A DNA stretch of 64,000 bases from Pseudomonas sp. P818 (GTDB taxonomy: Bacteria; Pseudomonadota; Gammaproteobacteria; Pseudomonadales; Pseudomonadaceae). Location of the stretch: contig NZ_ATKM01000005.1 of assembly GCF_000418555.1 (NCBI RefSeq), positions 806,001-870,000 of the forward strand. The letters are read 5' to 3'. Within the stretch, counting starts at the first letter, position 1, and the number at the start of each line of letters is the position of its first letter. Below the pieces are notes generated by a model. The model was not told the DNA's origin and ran no database searches. It saw only the letters and a program-made list of their open reading frames with translations. Made by a program: the position numbers and the translations under genes. Below are positions 8,684 to 18,317 of the stretch, piece by piece.

Positions 8684-11600
8684 ATGCCGCAGTTCTTCAT
8701 CAACCGCCCGGTCTTCGCCTGGGTGATCGCCCTGTTCATCGTGCTGGTCGGCGTCATCGCCATCCCGCAGTTGCCCATCGCCCGCTACCCATCGGTGGCG
8801 CCGCCGTCGGTAACCCTCTACGCCACCTATCCGGGGGCCACCCCGCAGACGCTCAACGACTCGGTGGTGAGCCTGGTCGAGCGTGAGCTGTCGGGGGTGA
8901 AGAACCTGCTGTACTTCGAGTCCTCGGTGGACACCTCGGGTACCGCGCAGATCACTGCCACCTTCAAGCCGGGTACCGACGCCGAGTTGGCCCAGGTGGA
9001 CGTGCAGAACCGCATCAAGGCGGTGGAGCCGCGCCTGCCCCAGGCCGTGCGGCAGAACGGCCTGCAGGTGGAGTCCGCCGCCTCGGGCTTTCTGATGATG
9101 GTGGGCATGACCTCGCCCAACGGCCAGTTCGATGAAGTGGCGCTGAACGATTACCTGGCGCGCAACATCGTCCAGGAGCTGCGCCGTATCGACGGCGTCG
9201 GGCGCGTGCAACTGTTTGGCGCTGAGCAGGCCATGCGTGTCTGGGTCGATCCACACAAGCTCACCGCCTACGGCCTGACCATGAATGAGCTGGCTCAGGC
9301 CATCGAGCAGCAGAACGCACAGATCGCTCCCGGCCGGGTCGGTGACGAGCCTGCTTTGCCGGGCCAGCGCTTGACCGTGCCGCTGACCGTGCAGGGGCAA
9401 CTGAGCACGCCGGAGCAGTTCGCCGCCATCGTGCTGCGCGCCGGCACCGATGGCGCCAGGGTGGTACTCGGCGATGTGGCGCGCATCGAGCTGGGGGCGC
9501 AGTCCTATGGTTTTTCCAACCGCGAGAACGGCGTGTCAGCGACCAGCGCGGCCATTCAACTGTCGCCCGGGGCCAATGCCGTGCGCACCGCCTCAGCCGT
9601 GCGCGAGCGTCTGGCCGAGCTGGCGCCGAGCATGCCGGTGGGCATGGCCTACTCGGTGCCGTTCGATACCGCGCCTTTCGTCAAGGTGTCCATCGAGAAG
9701 GTGATCTACACCCTGTTCGAGGCCATGGTGCTGGTGTTTCTGGTGATGTTCCTGTTCCTGCAGAACCTGCGCTATACGCTGATCCCGGCCATCGTCGCGC
9801 CCATCGCGCTGCTCGGTACCTTCGCGGTGATGCTGCTGGCCGGTTTCTCGATCAACTCGCTGACCATGTTCGGCATGGTGCTGGCCATCGGCATCATCGT
9901 CGACGACGCCATCGTGGTGGTGGAGAACGTCGAGCGGCTGATGGCCACCCAGGGGCTGTCGCCGAAGGAGGCGACCCGACAGGCAATGCGGGAAATCACC
10001 GGCGCGATCATCGGCATAACCCTGGTGCTGACCGCCGTGTTCATTCCCATGGCCTTCGGCAGCGGCTCGGTGGGTGTGATCTACCAGCAGTTCACCCTGT
10101 CGATGGCGGTGTCGATCCTGTTCTCGGCCTTCCTTGCCCTGAGCCTGACGCCAGCGCTGTGCGCCACGCTGCTGCGCCCGGTGGGTGCTGACCATCACGA
10201 TAAACGCGGCTTCTTCGGCGCCTTCAACCGCGCCTTCGAGCGCCTCACGGCGAGCTATGGGGTGCGGGTGGCGCGCCTGGTCGGGCGCAGCGGGCGGATG
10301 ATGGCGGCCTTCGTCGTACTCTGCGCGGTGCTGGCCATCGCGGCCGCACAACTGCCCTCGTCCTTCCTGCCCGAGGAGGACCAGGGCTACTTCATGACCT
10401 CCATCCAGTTGCCCACCGGCGCCACCAGCGAACGCACGCTGGACGTGGTCAAGGCCTACGAGGCGCACGTCGCCACGCGGCCAGGGCTGGATGCCAACCT
10501 GGTGGTGCTGGGCTTCAGCTTCGCCGGCTCCGGCCCCAATGCCGCCATGGCCTTCACCATGCTCAAGGACTGGGATCAGCGCGAGGGTGCTACGGCTGCC
10601 GAAGAGGCGGCGCTGGCGCAGCAGGCCATGGCGGGCAATGTCGAAGGCACGGTGATGAGCCTGATGCCGCCGGCCATCGATGAGTTGGGCACCTCCTCCG
10701 GTTTCACCCTGTTCCTGCAGGATCGCGCCAACCGTGGCGAGGCCGCGCTGTTGGCTGCGCAGGCGCAATTGCTGGAACTGGCGGCGCAGAGCGAGGTGGT
10801 CAGCGATGTCTACCCCGATGGCCTGCCGCCCGGCGAAAGCATCCGCCTGGAGATCGACCGGCAGAAGGCCGAGGCCATGGGCCTGTCCTTCGCCGCCGTG
10901 AGCAGCACGCTGTCGGCGGCCATGGGTTCGCTGTACGTCAATGATTTCCCCAATGCCGGGCGCATGCAGCAGGTCATCCTGCAGGCCGATGCCCCGGCGC
11001 GCATGCAATTGGACGACGTGCTCGGCCTGCGCGTGCGCAATGCCAGCGGCGGCATGGTGGCGCTGCGCGAGGTGGTGACGCCGGTATGGAGCGAGTCGCC
11101 GCAGCAGATGATGCGCTTCCAGGGCTTTCCCGCCGTGCGTATCGCTGGGGGCGCTGCGCCAGGTGTTTCCAGCGGTGCGGCCATGGCCGAGATGGAGCGC
11201 CTGGTGGCGCAGTTGCCGCAGGGCTTCGCCGTGGCCTGGACCGGGCAGTCGCTGCAGGAGCGCCAGTCGGCGGCGCAGGCGCCGCTGCTGATGCTGCTTT
11301 CGGCGCTGGTGGTGTTCCTGGTGCTGGCGGCGCTCTACGAGAGCTGGTCGATTCCGCTGTCGGTGATGCTGGTGGTGCCGCTGGGCCTGCTCGGTGCGGT
11401 GGCTGCGGTGATGCTGCGTGGCATGCCCAACGATGTGTTCTTCAAGGTGGGGATGATCACCATCATCGGCCTGTCGGCAAAGAACGCCATCCTCATCGTC
11501 GAGTTCGCCCGCCAGTTGCATGCCGAGGGACGCACGCTGATCGACGCCGCCGTGACCGCCGCGCGCCTGCGCCTGCGGCCGATCCTGATGACCTCGCTGG

Positions 11601-11821
11601 CCTTCACCCTCGGCGTGGTGCCGCTGATGCTGGCCTCCGGCGCCAGTGCCGAAACCCAGCATGCCATCGGCACCGGGGTGTTCGGCGGCATGCTCAGCGG
11701 CACCCTGCTGGCGGTGTTCTTCGTGCCGGCCTTCTTCGTCTTCGTCATCGGCACCCAGGAGCGTTTGAGCGCCTGGCGTGCGCAGCGTGGCCGCGCCGCG
11801 CTGAGCCAGGAGAACCCCTGA
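8684..11821 (+). CDS. RND multidrug efflux permease (AdeB-like, HAE1)
   Basis: A 1045-residue proton-driven inner-membrane pump with the RND organisation of twelve membrane helices and two large periplasmic loops. The opening MPQFFINRPVFAWVIALFI and the TM4 proton-relay pair in GIIVDDAIVVVENVE are visible. Many stretches closely follow AdeB of Acinetobacter, for example RELSGVKNLLYFESS, FKPGTDAELAQVDVQN and PPAIDELGTSSGFTL. It would pump drugs from the periplasm or membrane through the outer-membrane channel encoded next. The stop overlaps the following ATG by one base. The length matches the HAE1 class of drug pumps rather than the metal-exporting CzcA class. Confidence 0.93.
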   Translation: MPQFFINRPVFAWVIALFIVLVGVIAIPQLPIARYPSVAPPSVTLYATYPGATPQTLNDSVVSLVERELSGVKNLLYFESSVDTSGTAQITATFKPGTDAELAQVDVQNRIKAVEPRLPQAVRQNGLQVESAASGFLMMVGMTSPNGQFDEVALNDYLARNIVQELRRIDGVGRVQLFGAEQAMRVWVDPHKLTAYGLTMNELAQAIEQQNAQIAPGRVGDEPALPGQRLTVPLTVQGQLSTPEQFAAIVLRAGTDGARVVLGDVARIELGAQSYGFSNRENGVSATSAAIQLSPGANAVRTASAVRERLAELAPSMPVGMAYSVPFDTAPFVKVSIEKVIYTLFEAMVLVFLVMFLFLQNLRYTLIPAIVAPIALLGTFAVMLLAGFSINSLTMFGMVLAIGIIVDDAIVVVENVERLMATQGLSPKEATRQAMREITGAIIGITLVLTAVFIPMAFGSGSVGVIYQQFTLSMAVSILFSAFLALSLTPALCATLLRPVGADHHDKRGFFGAFNRAFERLTASYGVRVARLVGRSGRMMAAFVVLCAVLAIAAAQLPSSFLPEEDQGYFMTSIQLPTGATSERTLDVVKAYEAHVATRPGLDANLVVLGFSFAGSGPNAAMAFTMLKDWDQREGATAAEEAALAQQAMAGNVEGTVMSLMPPAIDELGTSSGFTLFLQDRANRGEAALLAAQAQLLELAAQSEVVSDVYPDGLPPGESIRLEIDRQKAEAMGLSFAAVSSTLSAAMGSLYVNDFPNAGRMQQVILQADAPARMQLDDVLGLRVRNASGGMVALREVVTPVWSESPQQMMRFQGFPAVRIAGGAAPGVSSGAAMAEMERLVAQLPQGFAVAWTGQSLQERQSAAQAPLLMLLSALVVFLVLAALYESWSIPLSVMLVVPLGLLGAVAAVMLRGMPNDVFFKVGMITIIGLSAKNAILIVEFARQLHAEGRTLIDAAVTAARLRLRPILMTSLAFTLGVVPLMLASGASAETQHAIGTGVFGGMLSGTLLAVFFVPAFFVFVIGTQERLSAWRAQRGRAALSQENP

Positions 11822-13257
11822 TGCGCCCGTTACTGACCCTGCCGCTGCTCGTTTGCCTGAGCGCCTGCTCGCTGACGCCGACCCTGGAGCGCCCGGCTGC
11901 ACCGGTGCCGGCGAGCTTTCCCATGAATGCAGTGACACCGGCCGCGACGCTGCCGGCCAGTGCCCTGGGCTGGCGCGCCATGTTCGGCGACCCGCGCCTG
12001 CAGCGGCTGATCGACCTGGCGCTGGCCAATAACCGCGACTTGCGTCTGGCTGCGCTGAACGTGGAAGCGACGCGAGCGATGTTCAATATCCAGCAGGCCA
12101 CACGCCTGCCGTCGGTGTCACTCGATGCCAGCCACACCCGCGAACGGGCCCTGGCGCAGGGCAATGCCGGCGAGTCGCGCCGCGAGGTGAACCGCCAGGT
12201 CGCGGTGAACGTCGGCACCAGCGCTTTCGAGCTGGATCTGTTCGGCCGTGTACGCTCGCTGTCCGATGCGGCGCTGGCGCGCTACCTGGCCAGCGAGCAG
12301 GGCCGCGATGCGGCGCAGATCACTCTGGTCGGCGCAGTGGCCGAGGCCTACTTCGCCCAGCGCCTGGCCGACGAGCAACTGCAACTGACCGAACGCACCC
12401 TGGCCGACTGGCAACAGTCCCTGACACTTGCCCGCCTGCTCAAGCAGGCCGAGCAGAACAGCAGCCTGGACGTGGCCCAGGCCGAAGGGCAGGTGGCCCT
12501 GGCCGAAGCCGACCTGGAAGCGCGCCGACGCGCCCTGGCGCAGGCGGACAACGCCCTGCAGTTGCTGGTGGGCAGCGAGATGCCGGCCGACCTGCCTGCC
12601 GGCTTGCCGCTGGAGCGGCAGTCGGTGATTGCGCCACTACCGGCGGGGTTGCCAGCCGATCTGCTGCTGAGCCGGCCGGACCTGCGCCAGGCCGAGCAGG
12701 TGCTGGTGGCCGCCAATGCCGACATCGGCGCGGCGCGGGCGGCGTTCTTCCCGCAGATCTCCCTGACCGCCTCCTTTGGTTACGCCAGCACCTCGCTCGG
12801 TGGCCTGTTCGATCCGAGCCGCCAGGTCTGGCGCTTTGCGCCGCAGATCTCGCAGCCACTGTTCCAGGGCGGGCGCCTGCGCGCCGAACTGCGCCTGGCC
12901 AAGGTGCGCAAGTCCGAGGCTGTGGCCCAGTACGAGCGCGCCATCCAGACCGCCTTTCGCGAAGTGGCCGATGCCCTGGCCGGCACCGCCACCTTCGATC
13001 GCCAGATCGAGGCGCAACTGCGCGCGGTGAGCGCTGCCGAGCGGCGCCTGGCGCTGTCCGACCTGCGCTACCGCGCGGGCGTCGAAGGGCGCCTGGAACT
13101 GCTCGACGCCCAGCGCCAGTTGCAGGCCGCGCGGCAGGTGCTGCTGGAACTGCGCCGTGCGGAAATCGCCAACCGGGTGGCGTTGTACAAGTCGCTCGGT
13201 GGCGGCCTGTATGAGCGCGATGTGGCGGAGATTGCCGCTGTCGCGAGCGCTCAGTAG
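11821..13257 (+). CDS. Outer-membrane efflux channel lipoprotein (OprM/AdeC-like)
   Basis: A 478-residue TolC-superfamily protein of the NodT/OprM lipoprotein group. The ATG at 11821 overlaps the permease stop (TGATG) and the N-terminus carries a lipobox (CLSAC). Two OEP repeats can be seen; each begins with long amphipathic helices rich in Ala, Glu and Arg (such as LQRLIDLALANNRDLRLA and SRPDLRQAEQVLVAANADI), which form the trimeric periplasmic tunnel. It completes a self-contained tripartite pump with the adaptor and permease upstream. Its presence in the operon means this pump need not borrow a channel from another locus. Confidence 0.9.
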   Translation: MRPLLTLPLLVCLSACSLTPTLERPAAPVPASFPMNAVTPAATLPASALGWRAMFGDPRLQRLIDLALANNRDLRLAALNVEATRAMFNIQQATRLPSVSLDASHTRERALAQGNAGESRREVNRQVAVNVGTSAFELDLFGRVRSLSDAALARYLASEQGRDAAQITLVGAVAEAYFAQRLADEQLQLTERTLADWQQSLTLARLLKQAEQNSSLDVAQAEGQVALAEADLEARRRALAQADNALQLLVGSEMPADLPAGLPLERQSVIAPLPAGLPADLLLSRPDLRQAEQVLVAANADIGAARAAFFPQISLTASFGYASTSLGGLFDPSRQVWRFAPQISQPLFQGGRLRAELRLAKVRKSEAVAQYERAIQTAFREVADALAGTATFDRQIEAQLRAVSAAERRLALSDLRYRAGVEGRLELLDAQRQLQAARQVLLELRRAEIANRVALYKSLGGGLYERDVAEIAAVASAQ

Positions 13258-13287
13258 AGTCCATCCACCTTGCCCGAGAGCCTTTCC

Positions 13288-14796
13288 ATGCGTGCTGTCG
13301 TTCCCCGTCGCTGGCTGATCCTGCTGGCCGTCATGCTGGCCTTCCTGCCGGTGGTCATCGACATGACCATCCTGCACATCGCCGTGCCCTCGCTGACCCT
13401 GGCGCTCGGCGCTTCGGCCACCGAAGTGCTGTGGATCATCGACATCTACCCGCTGCTGATGGCGGGCCTGCTGGTGCCCATGGGCACCCTGGCCGACCGT
13501 GTTGGCAACCGGCGCATTCTGCTGGCCGGCCTCGGCGTGTTCGGCGTGGCCTCGACGCTGGCGGCGTTCGCGCCCACTCCTGCGTTGCTGATCGCCGCGC
13601 GGATACTTCTGGCCATCGGCGGTTCGATGATCATGCCCTGCGTCCTGGGCATCATTCGCCGCACCTTCGAGGACGAACGCGAGCGGGCCATGGCCCTCGG
13701 CCTGTGGGGCACCGTTGGCGCCGCGGGTGCGGCGATCGGCCCGCTGGTGGGCGGTGCGCTGCTCGAGCATTTCTGGTGGGGCTCGGTGTTCCTGATCAAC
13801 GTACCCGTGATGGCGGTGGTGATTCCGGTCGCCTTCGTGCTGCTGCCGCGCGTCGAGGAGATTACGCCGGGCAGGTGGACCATCGGCCAGGCGCTGATCC
13901 TGATCGCCGGCATCATCAGCGTGGTCTACGCCATCAAGGCCGGTATCGGCGGCACCCAGCCGCTTCCGGTCGCCCTGCTGGTGCTGATCGTGGGGCTGGC
14001 ATTGCTGGCGCTGTTCGCCCGCCAGCAACTGCGCGCAACCGAGCCAATGCTCGATCTGTCGCTGTTCGGTCGCCCGGTTTTACTGGCCGGGCTGATCATG
14101 GCGGTGGTGGCGATCGGCGCCTTGGCCGGGGTGGAACTGACCTTGGCGATGGAGCTGCAGTACGTGCTCGACAAGTCGCCGCTGCAGGCGGGCATCTTCA
14201 TGATTCCCATCATGGCGGCGGCAGCGGTCGGCGGGCCGGTGGCCGGCTACCTGTCCAATCGCTTCGGGCTGCGCGCGGTGGCCAGCCTCTCGCTGCTGGT
14301 TTCCGCCGGTGCCCTGGGCTTCGTGGCGTTCGCCGATCTGCATGAGCCGGGCGTGAGCGTGCCGGCTATGCTGGCCGTGCTGGGGTTGGCGCTGAGCATC
14401 GGCCTGACGGCTTCATCCATCGCCATCATGGGTGCGGTTGAGGCTAGCAAGGGTGGCGCTGCGGGCGCTCTGGAAGCCACCGCCTACGAGCTGGGCACGG
14501 GATTGGGGATCACCTTTTTCGGCGTGTTCATGTCCAGCGTGTACGGCCATACCGTCGCCTTGCCCAAAGAGCTAGCGGCAGCATTGGCCGAGCGGGCGGC
14601 GCGTTCGATTGGCGACAGTTACCTGGTGGCCGCCCAGTTGCCGGCCGAGCAGGGTAGTGCGCTGATCGCGGCAGCCAAAGCGGCGTTCTCCAGCACCCAT
14701 TCTGTGCTGCTGTGCACTGCGGCCCTGGTGGTCGGCGTGTTGGCCATCGTCGTGTTCAGGTTGTTCAAGGGGCAGCGCGGGCAGAGCGCCCACTGA
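13288..14796 (+). CDS. MFS drug exporter, DHA2 family (SmvA-like)
   Basis: A 502-residue protein with about fourteen membrane segments, the number expected of the DHA2 drug:proton antiporters. Motif A is seen as GTLADRVGNRR and motif C-like glycines as GAAGAAIGPLVGG. Family-typical stretches include VVIDMTILHIAVPSL and EVLWIIDIYPLLMAGLL, which resemble SmvA, an exporter of quaternary ammonium compounds and dyes. Start ATG at 13288 has GAGAG upstream; a TTG at 13270 in the same frame is less likely. It follows the outer-membrane channel gene by 30 bp in the same direction and may be co-transcribed, extending the efflux operon to four genes. Confidence 0.85.
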   Translation: MRAVVPRRWLILLAVMLAFLPVVIDMTILHIAVPSLTLALGASATEVLWIIDIYPLLMAGLLVPMGTLADRVGNRRILLAGLGVFGVASTLAAFAPTPALLIAARILLAIGGSMIMPCVLGIIRRTFEDERERAMALGLWGTVGAAGAAIGPLVGGALLEHFWWGSVFLINVPVMAVVIPVAFVLLPRVEEITPGRWTIGQALILIAGIISVVYAIKAGIGGTQPLPVALLVLIVGLALLALFARQQLRATEPMLDLSLFGRPVLLAGLIMAVVAIGALAGVELTLAMELQYVLDKSPLQAGIFMIPIMAAAAVGGPVAGYLSNRFGLRAVASLSLLVSAGALGFVAFADLHEPGVSVPAMLAVLGLALSIGLTASSIAIMGAVEASKGGAAGALEATAYELGTGLGITFFGVFMSSVYGHTVALPKELAAALAERAARSIGDSYLVAAQLPAEQGSALIAAAKAAFSSTHSVLLCTAALVVGVLAIVVFRLFKGQRGQSAH

Positions 14797-14799
14797 GAG

Positions 14800-14824
14800 C
14801 CGGGCCGCCATGGCGGCGGCCCGG
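14800..14824. terminator. GC-rich hairpin between convergent genes
   Basis: A perfect 10-bp stem (CCGGGCCGCC with GGCGGCCCGG) around a 5-base loop lies in the 33-bp gap between the MFS exporter and the convergent TonB receptor gene. There is only a weak T-rich tail, so it may end transcription from either side inefficiently. Confidence 0.5.
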
Positions 14825-14829
14825 TTGTG

Positions 14830-17250
14830 CTACCAGCGATAGCTCACCGTACCCACCACCTGGCGCTCGTCACCGTAGTGACAGGTGGAGAACCCGCACT
14901 GCGTGTAGCGCTTGTCGGTCAGGTTGCTGGCGTTGACGGTCAGGTCCCAGTGGTCGTCGATCTGGTAGCGTGCCATGGCGTCGAGCAGGGTATAGGCTGG
15001 CATGGCCGACTCCATACCCGAGGCCTGCGTTGTACCCATGTAGCGAACGCCGGCACCCACGGTCAGTTGCGGCATGCCCCAGTTGATGAAGTCGTAGCTG
15101 CTCCAAAGGGCGGCCTGGTGGTAGGGCGTATCATCGGTACGCTGATCCACTTCGGCGGCAATGGCGCTCTTGGTGGTGCGTGCATCGGTATAGGTATAGG
15201 AGGCAATCACGCTGAGTGCTTGGGTGACATCCGCCTTGGCTTCCAGCTCCAGACCGCGCGAGCGAACCTCGCCAGTTTGTCTCGGGTCGTCGTTGCTATC
15301 AAAAGTCAGCACGTTGGTTTGGGTCAGCTCATAAAGGGCGGCACTGAGGAGCAGGTTGCTGTCCTTGGGCTGATAGCGCACGCCCACTTCGTATTGCTTG
15401 CCTTCGGTGGGGGCGAAGGTTTGGCCAGTCACTTCTGCAACGGAAACAGGGAAGAACGACTCGCTATAGCTGATATAGGGGGCCAGGCCATTGTCCGTCA
15501 GGTACACGAGCCCCGCGCGGTAGGTGGTAGCTTCGTCACTCTGGCTGGCCTTGGCATCATTGCTATGCGCCGTTTGCTGCTGGTCGGCCCAGTCATGACG
15601 GCCACCCAGCACCAGAATCCACTTGTCGTTGAACTTGATCTGATCCTGGAAATAGACGCCCTTTTGCAGCGTGTCGAGCTGTGAGCCGCGATCCTGGCTG
15701 CGTTCCTTGTTCACCACTACCGGTGGCCCATAGTTGTAGCGGGTCAGATCCAGGCTGGGGGCATTGCCACGGAAGTTATGTGAGTCGTAGGAGGTGTCGT
15801 AGCCATCGAAACCGACCAGCACGGTGTGCTCGACACTGCCGAGCTGCCATCTCGATTCGATATTGGTATCGCTGGCCCATGTTCGCGCACGTTCGTGGCG
15901 ATCACTGTAGCGGCGCAACAGTGTGCCGGTACTTGCAGAGAAGTTAATGGCTGCTGGGGACGGTTGAATTTGCAGGTAGCTCCACTTCACGTCGGTTTCG
16001 TAATAACGCAGCTTATGGTTGAGCGTGAAGTTTTCGTTGAAGTGGTGTTGAAACTCGTAGCCCAGAGTCGACATCTCGCCGTTCATGTCGTCGTAGTCCG
16101 GCTCGCCGATGAAATCGTGGCGGCCGATCTTGAAAGCGCCATCACCCACGCCTTTCACCAGCTGATAGGGCAGGGGCGCGGGAAAACGCGTATCGGTCTT
16201 CTGGTAGAAGGACAGCAGGGTCAGCGAGGTGTCTTCGTTTGGGCGCCAGGTCAGCGCCGGAGCGATGTACAACTTGTCGTCGTTGATATGATCCTGCTGG
16301 GTGTCGCTGTTGCGGCTGAGCAGGGTCAGGCGATAGCTCAGGGTGTCGCTACCGGCCAGTGGGCCGCTGAAGTCGGCAGAGAGTTGCTTGCGGTCGTGGG
16401 AACCCACTTGCAGGTTCAGCTCATGCAAGGGCGTTTCGGTCGGGCGCTTGCTGACGCCATTGATCATGCCGCCGGGCGAGAGCTGGCCGTAGAGCACCGA
16501 TGCAGCGCCGCGAATGACCTCGACGCGCTCCAGGCCATAAGGTTCCTGAATGCCGTCGTAGGAGTTGTTCTGCAGGCGCAGGCCGTCGCGCAGCGAGCCG
16601 CCGGTGCCGGATTCGACCTCGAAGCCGCGGATGCGGAAGCGGTCCGCAGTGCGGTTGAAATTGGTCGGGCTGCTGGTGAGCCCTGGCGTGTAGCTCAGCG
16701 CCTGGGACAAGGTTTCCGCCTGGCGGTCGCGAATCTCGTCGTTCGTCACCACCGAAATGGACTGCGGCGTCTCGGTGATCGGCGTATCGGTCTTGGTAGC
16801 GCTCATGTTGCGCTTGGCCACGTAGCCAGCCACATATTCGTTGGGATGTTCCTCATTGGCACCGATCACGGTCGTCGCGCTCAGTTCCAGGCTATCGCTC
16901 TGGCGAACCAGGACATAACCGTTACTCCCCATGCGGGCTGAATAGCCGCTGCCTCTCAGCAGCGTGGCGAAGCCTACATCGATGTCGTACCGGCCGTGCA
17001 GGCCCGGGCTTTGCAGATCGGCGAGACGCTGCGGCTCGAATGCCAGGGGCACGCCAGCTTGTTGCGCGAAACGGTTCAGTACATCCGCCAGGGGGCCGGC
17101 TTCGATGTCGTAGTGGTTTTGCGCCTGCTCGGCTGCGTGAGCGGGCGCAGGTACGGCGACAACGCTGCCCAAAAGGCCTGCGAAGCTCAGATGAATGGCC
17201 AGGGCAAGGGGCGTGACAGCGTAGCCAAGGGGCACGGCGTAGGTGCGCAT
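14830..17250 (-). CDS. TonB-dependent siderophore receptor with signalling domain
   Basis: An 806-residue outer-membrane receptor. A signal peptide covers about residues 1-40, ending near PAHAAEQ. Residues about 45-115 form a secretin/TonB short N-terminal (STN) domain, HYDIEAGPLADVLNRFAQQA, which signals to an anti-sigma factor. A plug domain follows (about 150-265, including ETPQSISVVTNDEIRD and YGLERVEVIRGAASVLYGQ), then a 22-strand barrel ending GTVSYRW. The fold is that of ferrioxamine/ferrichrome/pyoverdine-type receptors (FoxA, FiuA, FpvA); the ligand cannot be told from sequence alone. With the fecR and fecI genes just upstream it makes a cell-surface signalling unit that switches on its own expression when the siderophore is bound. 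Confidence 0.9.
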   Translation of the reverse strand: MRTYAVPLGYAVTPLALAIHLSFAGLLGSVVAVPAPAHAAEQAQNHYDIEAGPLADVLNRFAQQAGVPLAFEPQRLADLQSPGLHGRYDIDVGFATLLRGSGYSARMGSNGYVLVRQSDSLELSATTVIGANEEHPNEYVAGYVAKRNMSATKTDTPITETPQSISVVTNDEIRDRQAETLSQALSYTPGLTSSPTNFNRTADRFRIRGFEVESGTGGSLRDGLRLQNNSYDGIQEPYGLERVEVIRGAASVLYGQLSPGGMINGVSKRPTETPLHELNLQVGSHDRKQLSADFSGPLAGSDTLSYRLTLLSRNSDTQQDHINDDKLYIAPALTWRPNEDTSLTLLSFYQKTDTRFPAPLPYQLVKGVGDGAFKIGRHDFIGEPDYDDMNGEMSTLGYEFQHHFNENFTLNHKLRYYETDVKWSYLQIQPSPAAINFSASTGTLLRRYSDRHERARTWASDTNIESRWQLGSVEHTVLVGFDGYDTSYDSHNFRGNAPSLDLTRYNYGPPVVVNKERSQDRGSQLDTLQKGVYFQDQIKFNDKWILVLGGRHDWADQQQTAHSNDAKASQSDEATTYRAGLVYLTDNGLAPYISYSESFFPVSVAEVTGQTFAPTEGKQYEVGVRYQPKDSNLLLSAALYELTQTNVLTFDSNDDPRQTGEVRSRGLELEAKADVTQALSVIASYTYTDARTTKSAIAAEVDQRTDDTPYHQAALWSSYDFINWGMPQLTVGAGVRYMGTTQASGMESAMPAYTLLDAMARYQIDDHWDLTVNASNLTDKRYTQCGFSTCHYGDERQVVGTVSYRW

Positions 17251-17343
17251 GGTCGATAGAGTCCCGTGTTTTTGGTGTCTATCGTCCTTGACGGGCCAGG
17301 TGCAAAAACCGGAACCCGGCCGTGCGATTTTTTTGCTACCGAT

Positions 17344-18309
17344 TCAGGGGGCTCGGCTGATCACCTTCAGCCATGGCGTGAACTCGCGAATCTGCAGTGG
17401 CAGCGCCTCGGCGAGCAGGTTCAGGGCGCGGTCGCTGTCGTCCAGTGGCAGTACTGCGGATACGCGCAGGTCAGCCAGCGCCTCGCGGTCGAACTGCATG
17501 TGTCCTGGGAATTGCCTGGCCAGTTGGTCGAGCACCGCGGGTAAAGGCTGGTCCCTGACCACCAGTTGATGGTGGCGCCAGGCGTCCTCGACGCTGCGGG
17601 TATCCACGGTCTTCGTCAGTTGCACGTCGTGACGGGTGATGCGCGCCTGCTCACCTGCGTTGACCTCCAGTGCCTGCGGATTGCTGCTGGCCGTTGCGGC
17701 TACGCGCGATTCGAGCATGGTCACCAGGGTGGCGCCGTCTCTGCGGGTGACCACGAAACGGGTGCCCAGCGCACGGACTTCCCCCTGTTCGGTCGCCACG
17801 ATGAAGGGGCGCGTCGAGTCGTGGGCAACGTCGACCAGCACTTCTCCGCGCAGCAGGCGAACGTATCGCTGCTGGCTGTCGTACTGCAGGTCGAGGGCGC
17901 TGTTGCCGCTGAGGGTCACCCGCGAATGATCCGGTAGCTCGTGCGCCAGCCATTGAGCGGGCTGGGTGCGCAGATCGGCCAGCAGATAGCTGGGCAACTC
18001 GCTTCGCCAGAGCGCCCAGACCGGCAATAGCGCCAGCAGCATGAGTGCGGTAGCTGCGCGTTTGCCGCGATAGCGGCGCTTGCGGCTGGTGAAGGCCGCA
18101 TCGAGCGCGGCATGCACCGAGGCCTTTTGCCCACGCAATGCCGACATCTGCCCGATAAAGCCCTGTAGCCGCTCGGCCGCTGCAGCGTGGCGAGCGTCGC
18201 TGCGTTTCCAGGCGTCGAATTCGGCTGCCAGTCGCTCGTCGGCATCGGGCTCATTGAGCCGGATCAGCCAATCGGCGGCTTGCTCATTGATCGAATCGAG
18301 GTTGCTCAT
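17344..18309 (-). CDS. FecR-type anti-sigma regulator
   Basis: A 321-residue transmembrane regulator. The cytoplasmic N-terminus (MSNLDSINEQAADWLIRL, about residues 1-85) has the FecR N-terminal domain that binds the sigma factor. One membrane helix lies at about 88-105. The periplasmic FecR domain (about 120-215; LPDHSRVTLSGNSALDLQYD, VRALGTRFVV) and a C-terminal STN-like domain follow and contact the receptor's signalling domain. The start at 18309 was chosen over an upstream in-frame ATG because it sits 9 bases after the sigma-factor stop and gives the standard N-terminus. The gene lies between the ECF sigma gene and the receptor gene, all on the minus strand. Confidence 0.88.
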   Translation of the reverse strand: MSNLDSINEQAADWLIRLNEPDADERLAAEFDAWKRSDARHAAAAERLQGFIGQMSALRGQKASVHAALDAAFTSRKRRYRGKRAATALMLLALLPVWALWRSELPSYLLADLRTQPAQWLAHELPDHSRVTLSGNSALDLQYDSQQRYVRLLRGEVLVDVAHDSTRPFIVATEQGEVRALGTRFVVTRRDGATLVTMLESRVAATASSNPQALEVNAGEQARITRHDVQLTKTVDTRSVEDAWRHHQLVVRDQPLPAVLDQLARQFPGHMQFDREALADLRVSAVLPLDDSDRALNLLAEALPLQIREFTPWLKVISRAP

Positions 18310-18317
18310 GCGCGTGC

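Noticed and set aside
9593..11938. 781-codon open frame opposite the RND permease
   Set aside because: Low-complexity His/Gln/Arg-rich translation caused by codon bias of the permease on the other strand.
13270..13287. TTG start for the MFS exporter
   Set aside because: The ATG at 13288 has a better-placed GAGAG and gives the usual N-terminus.
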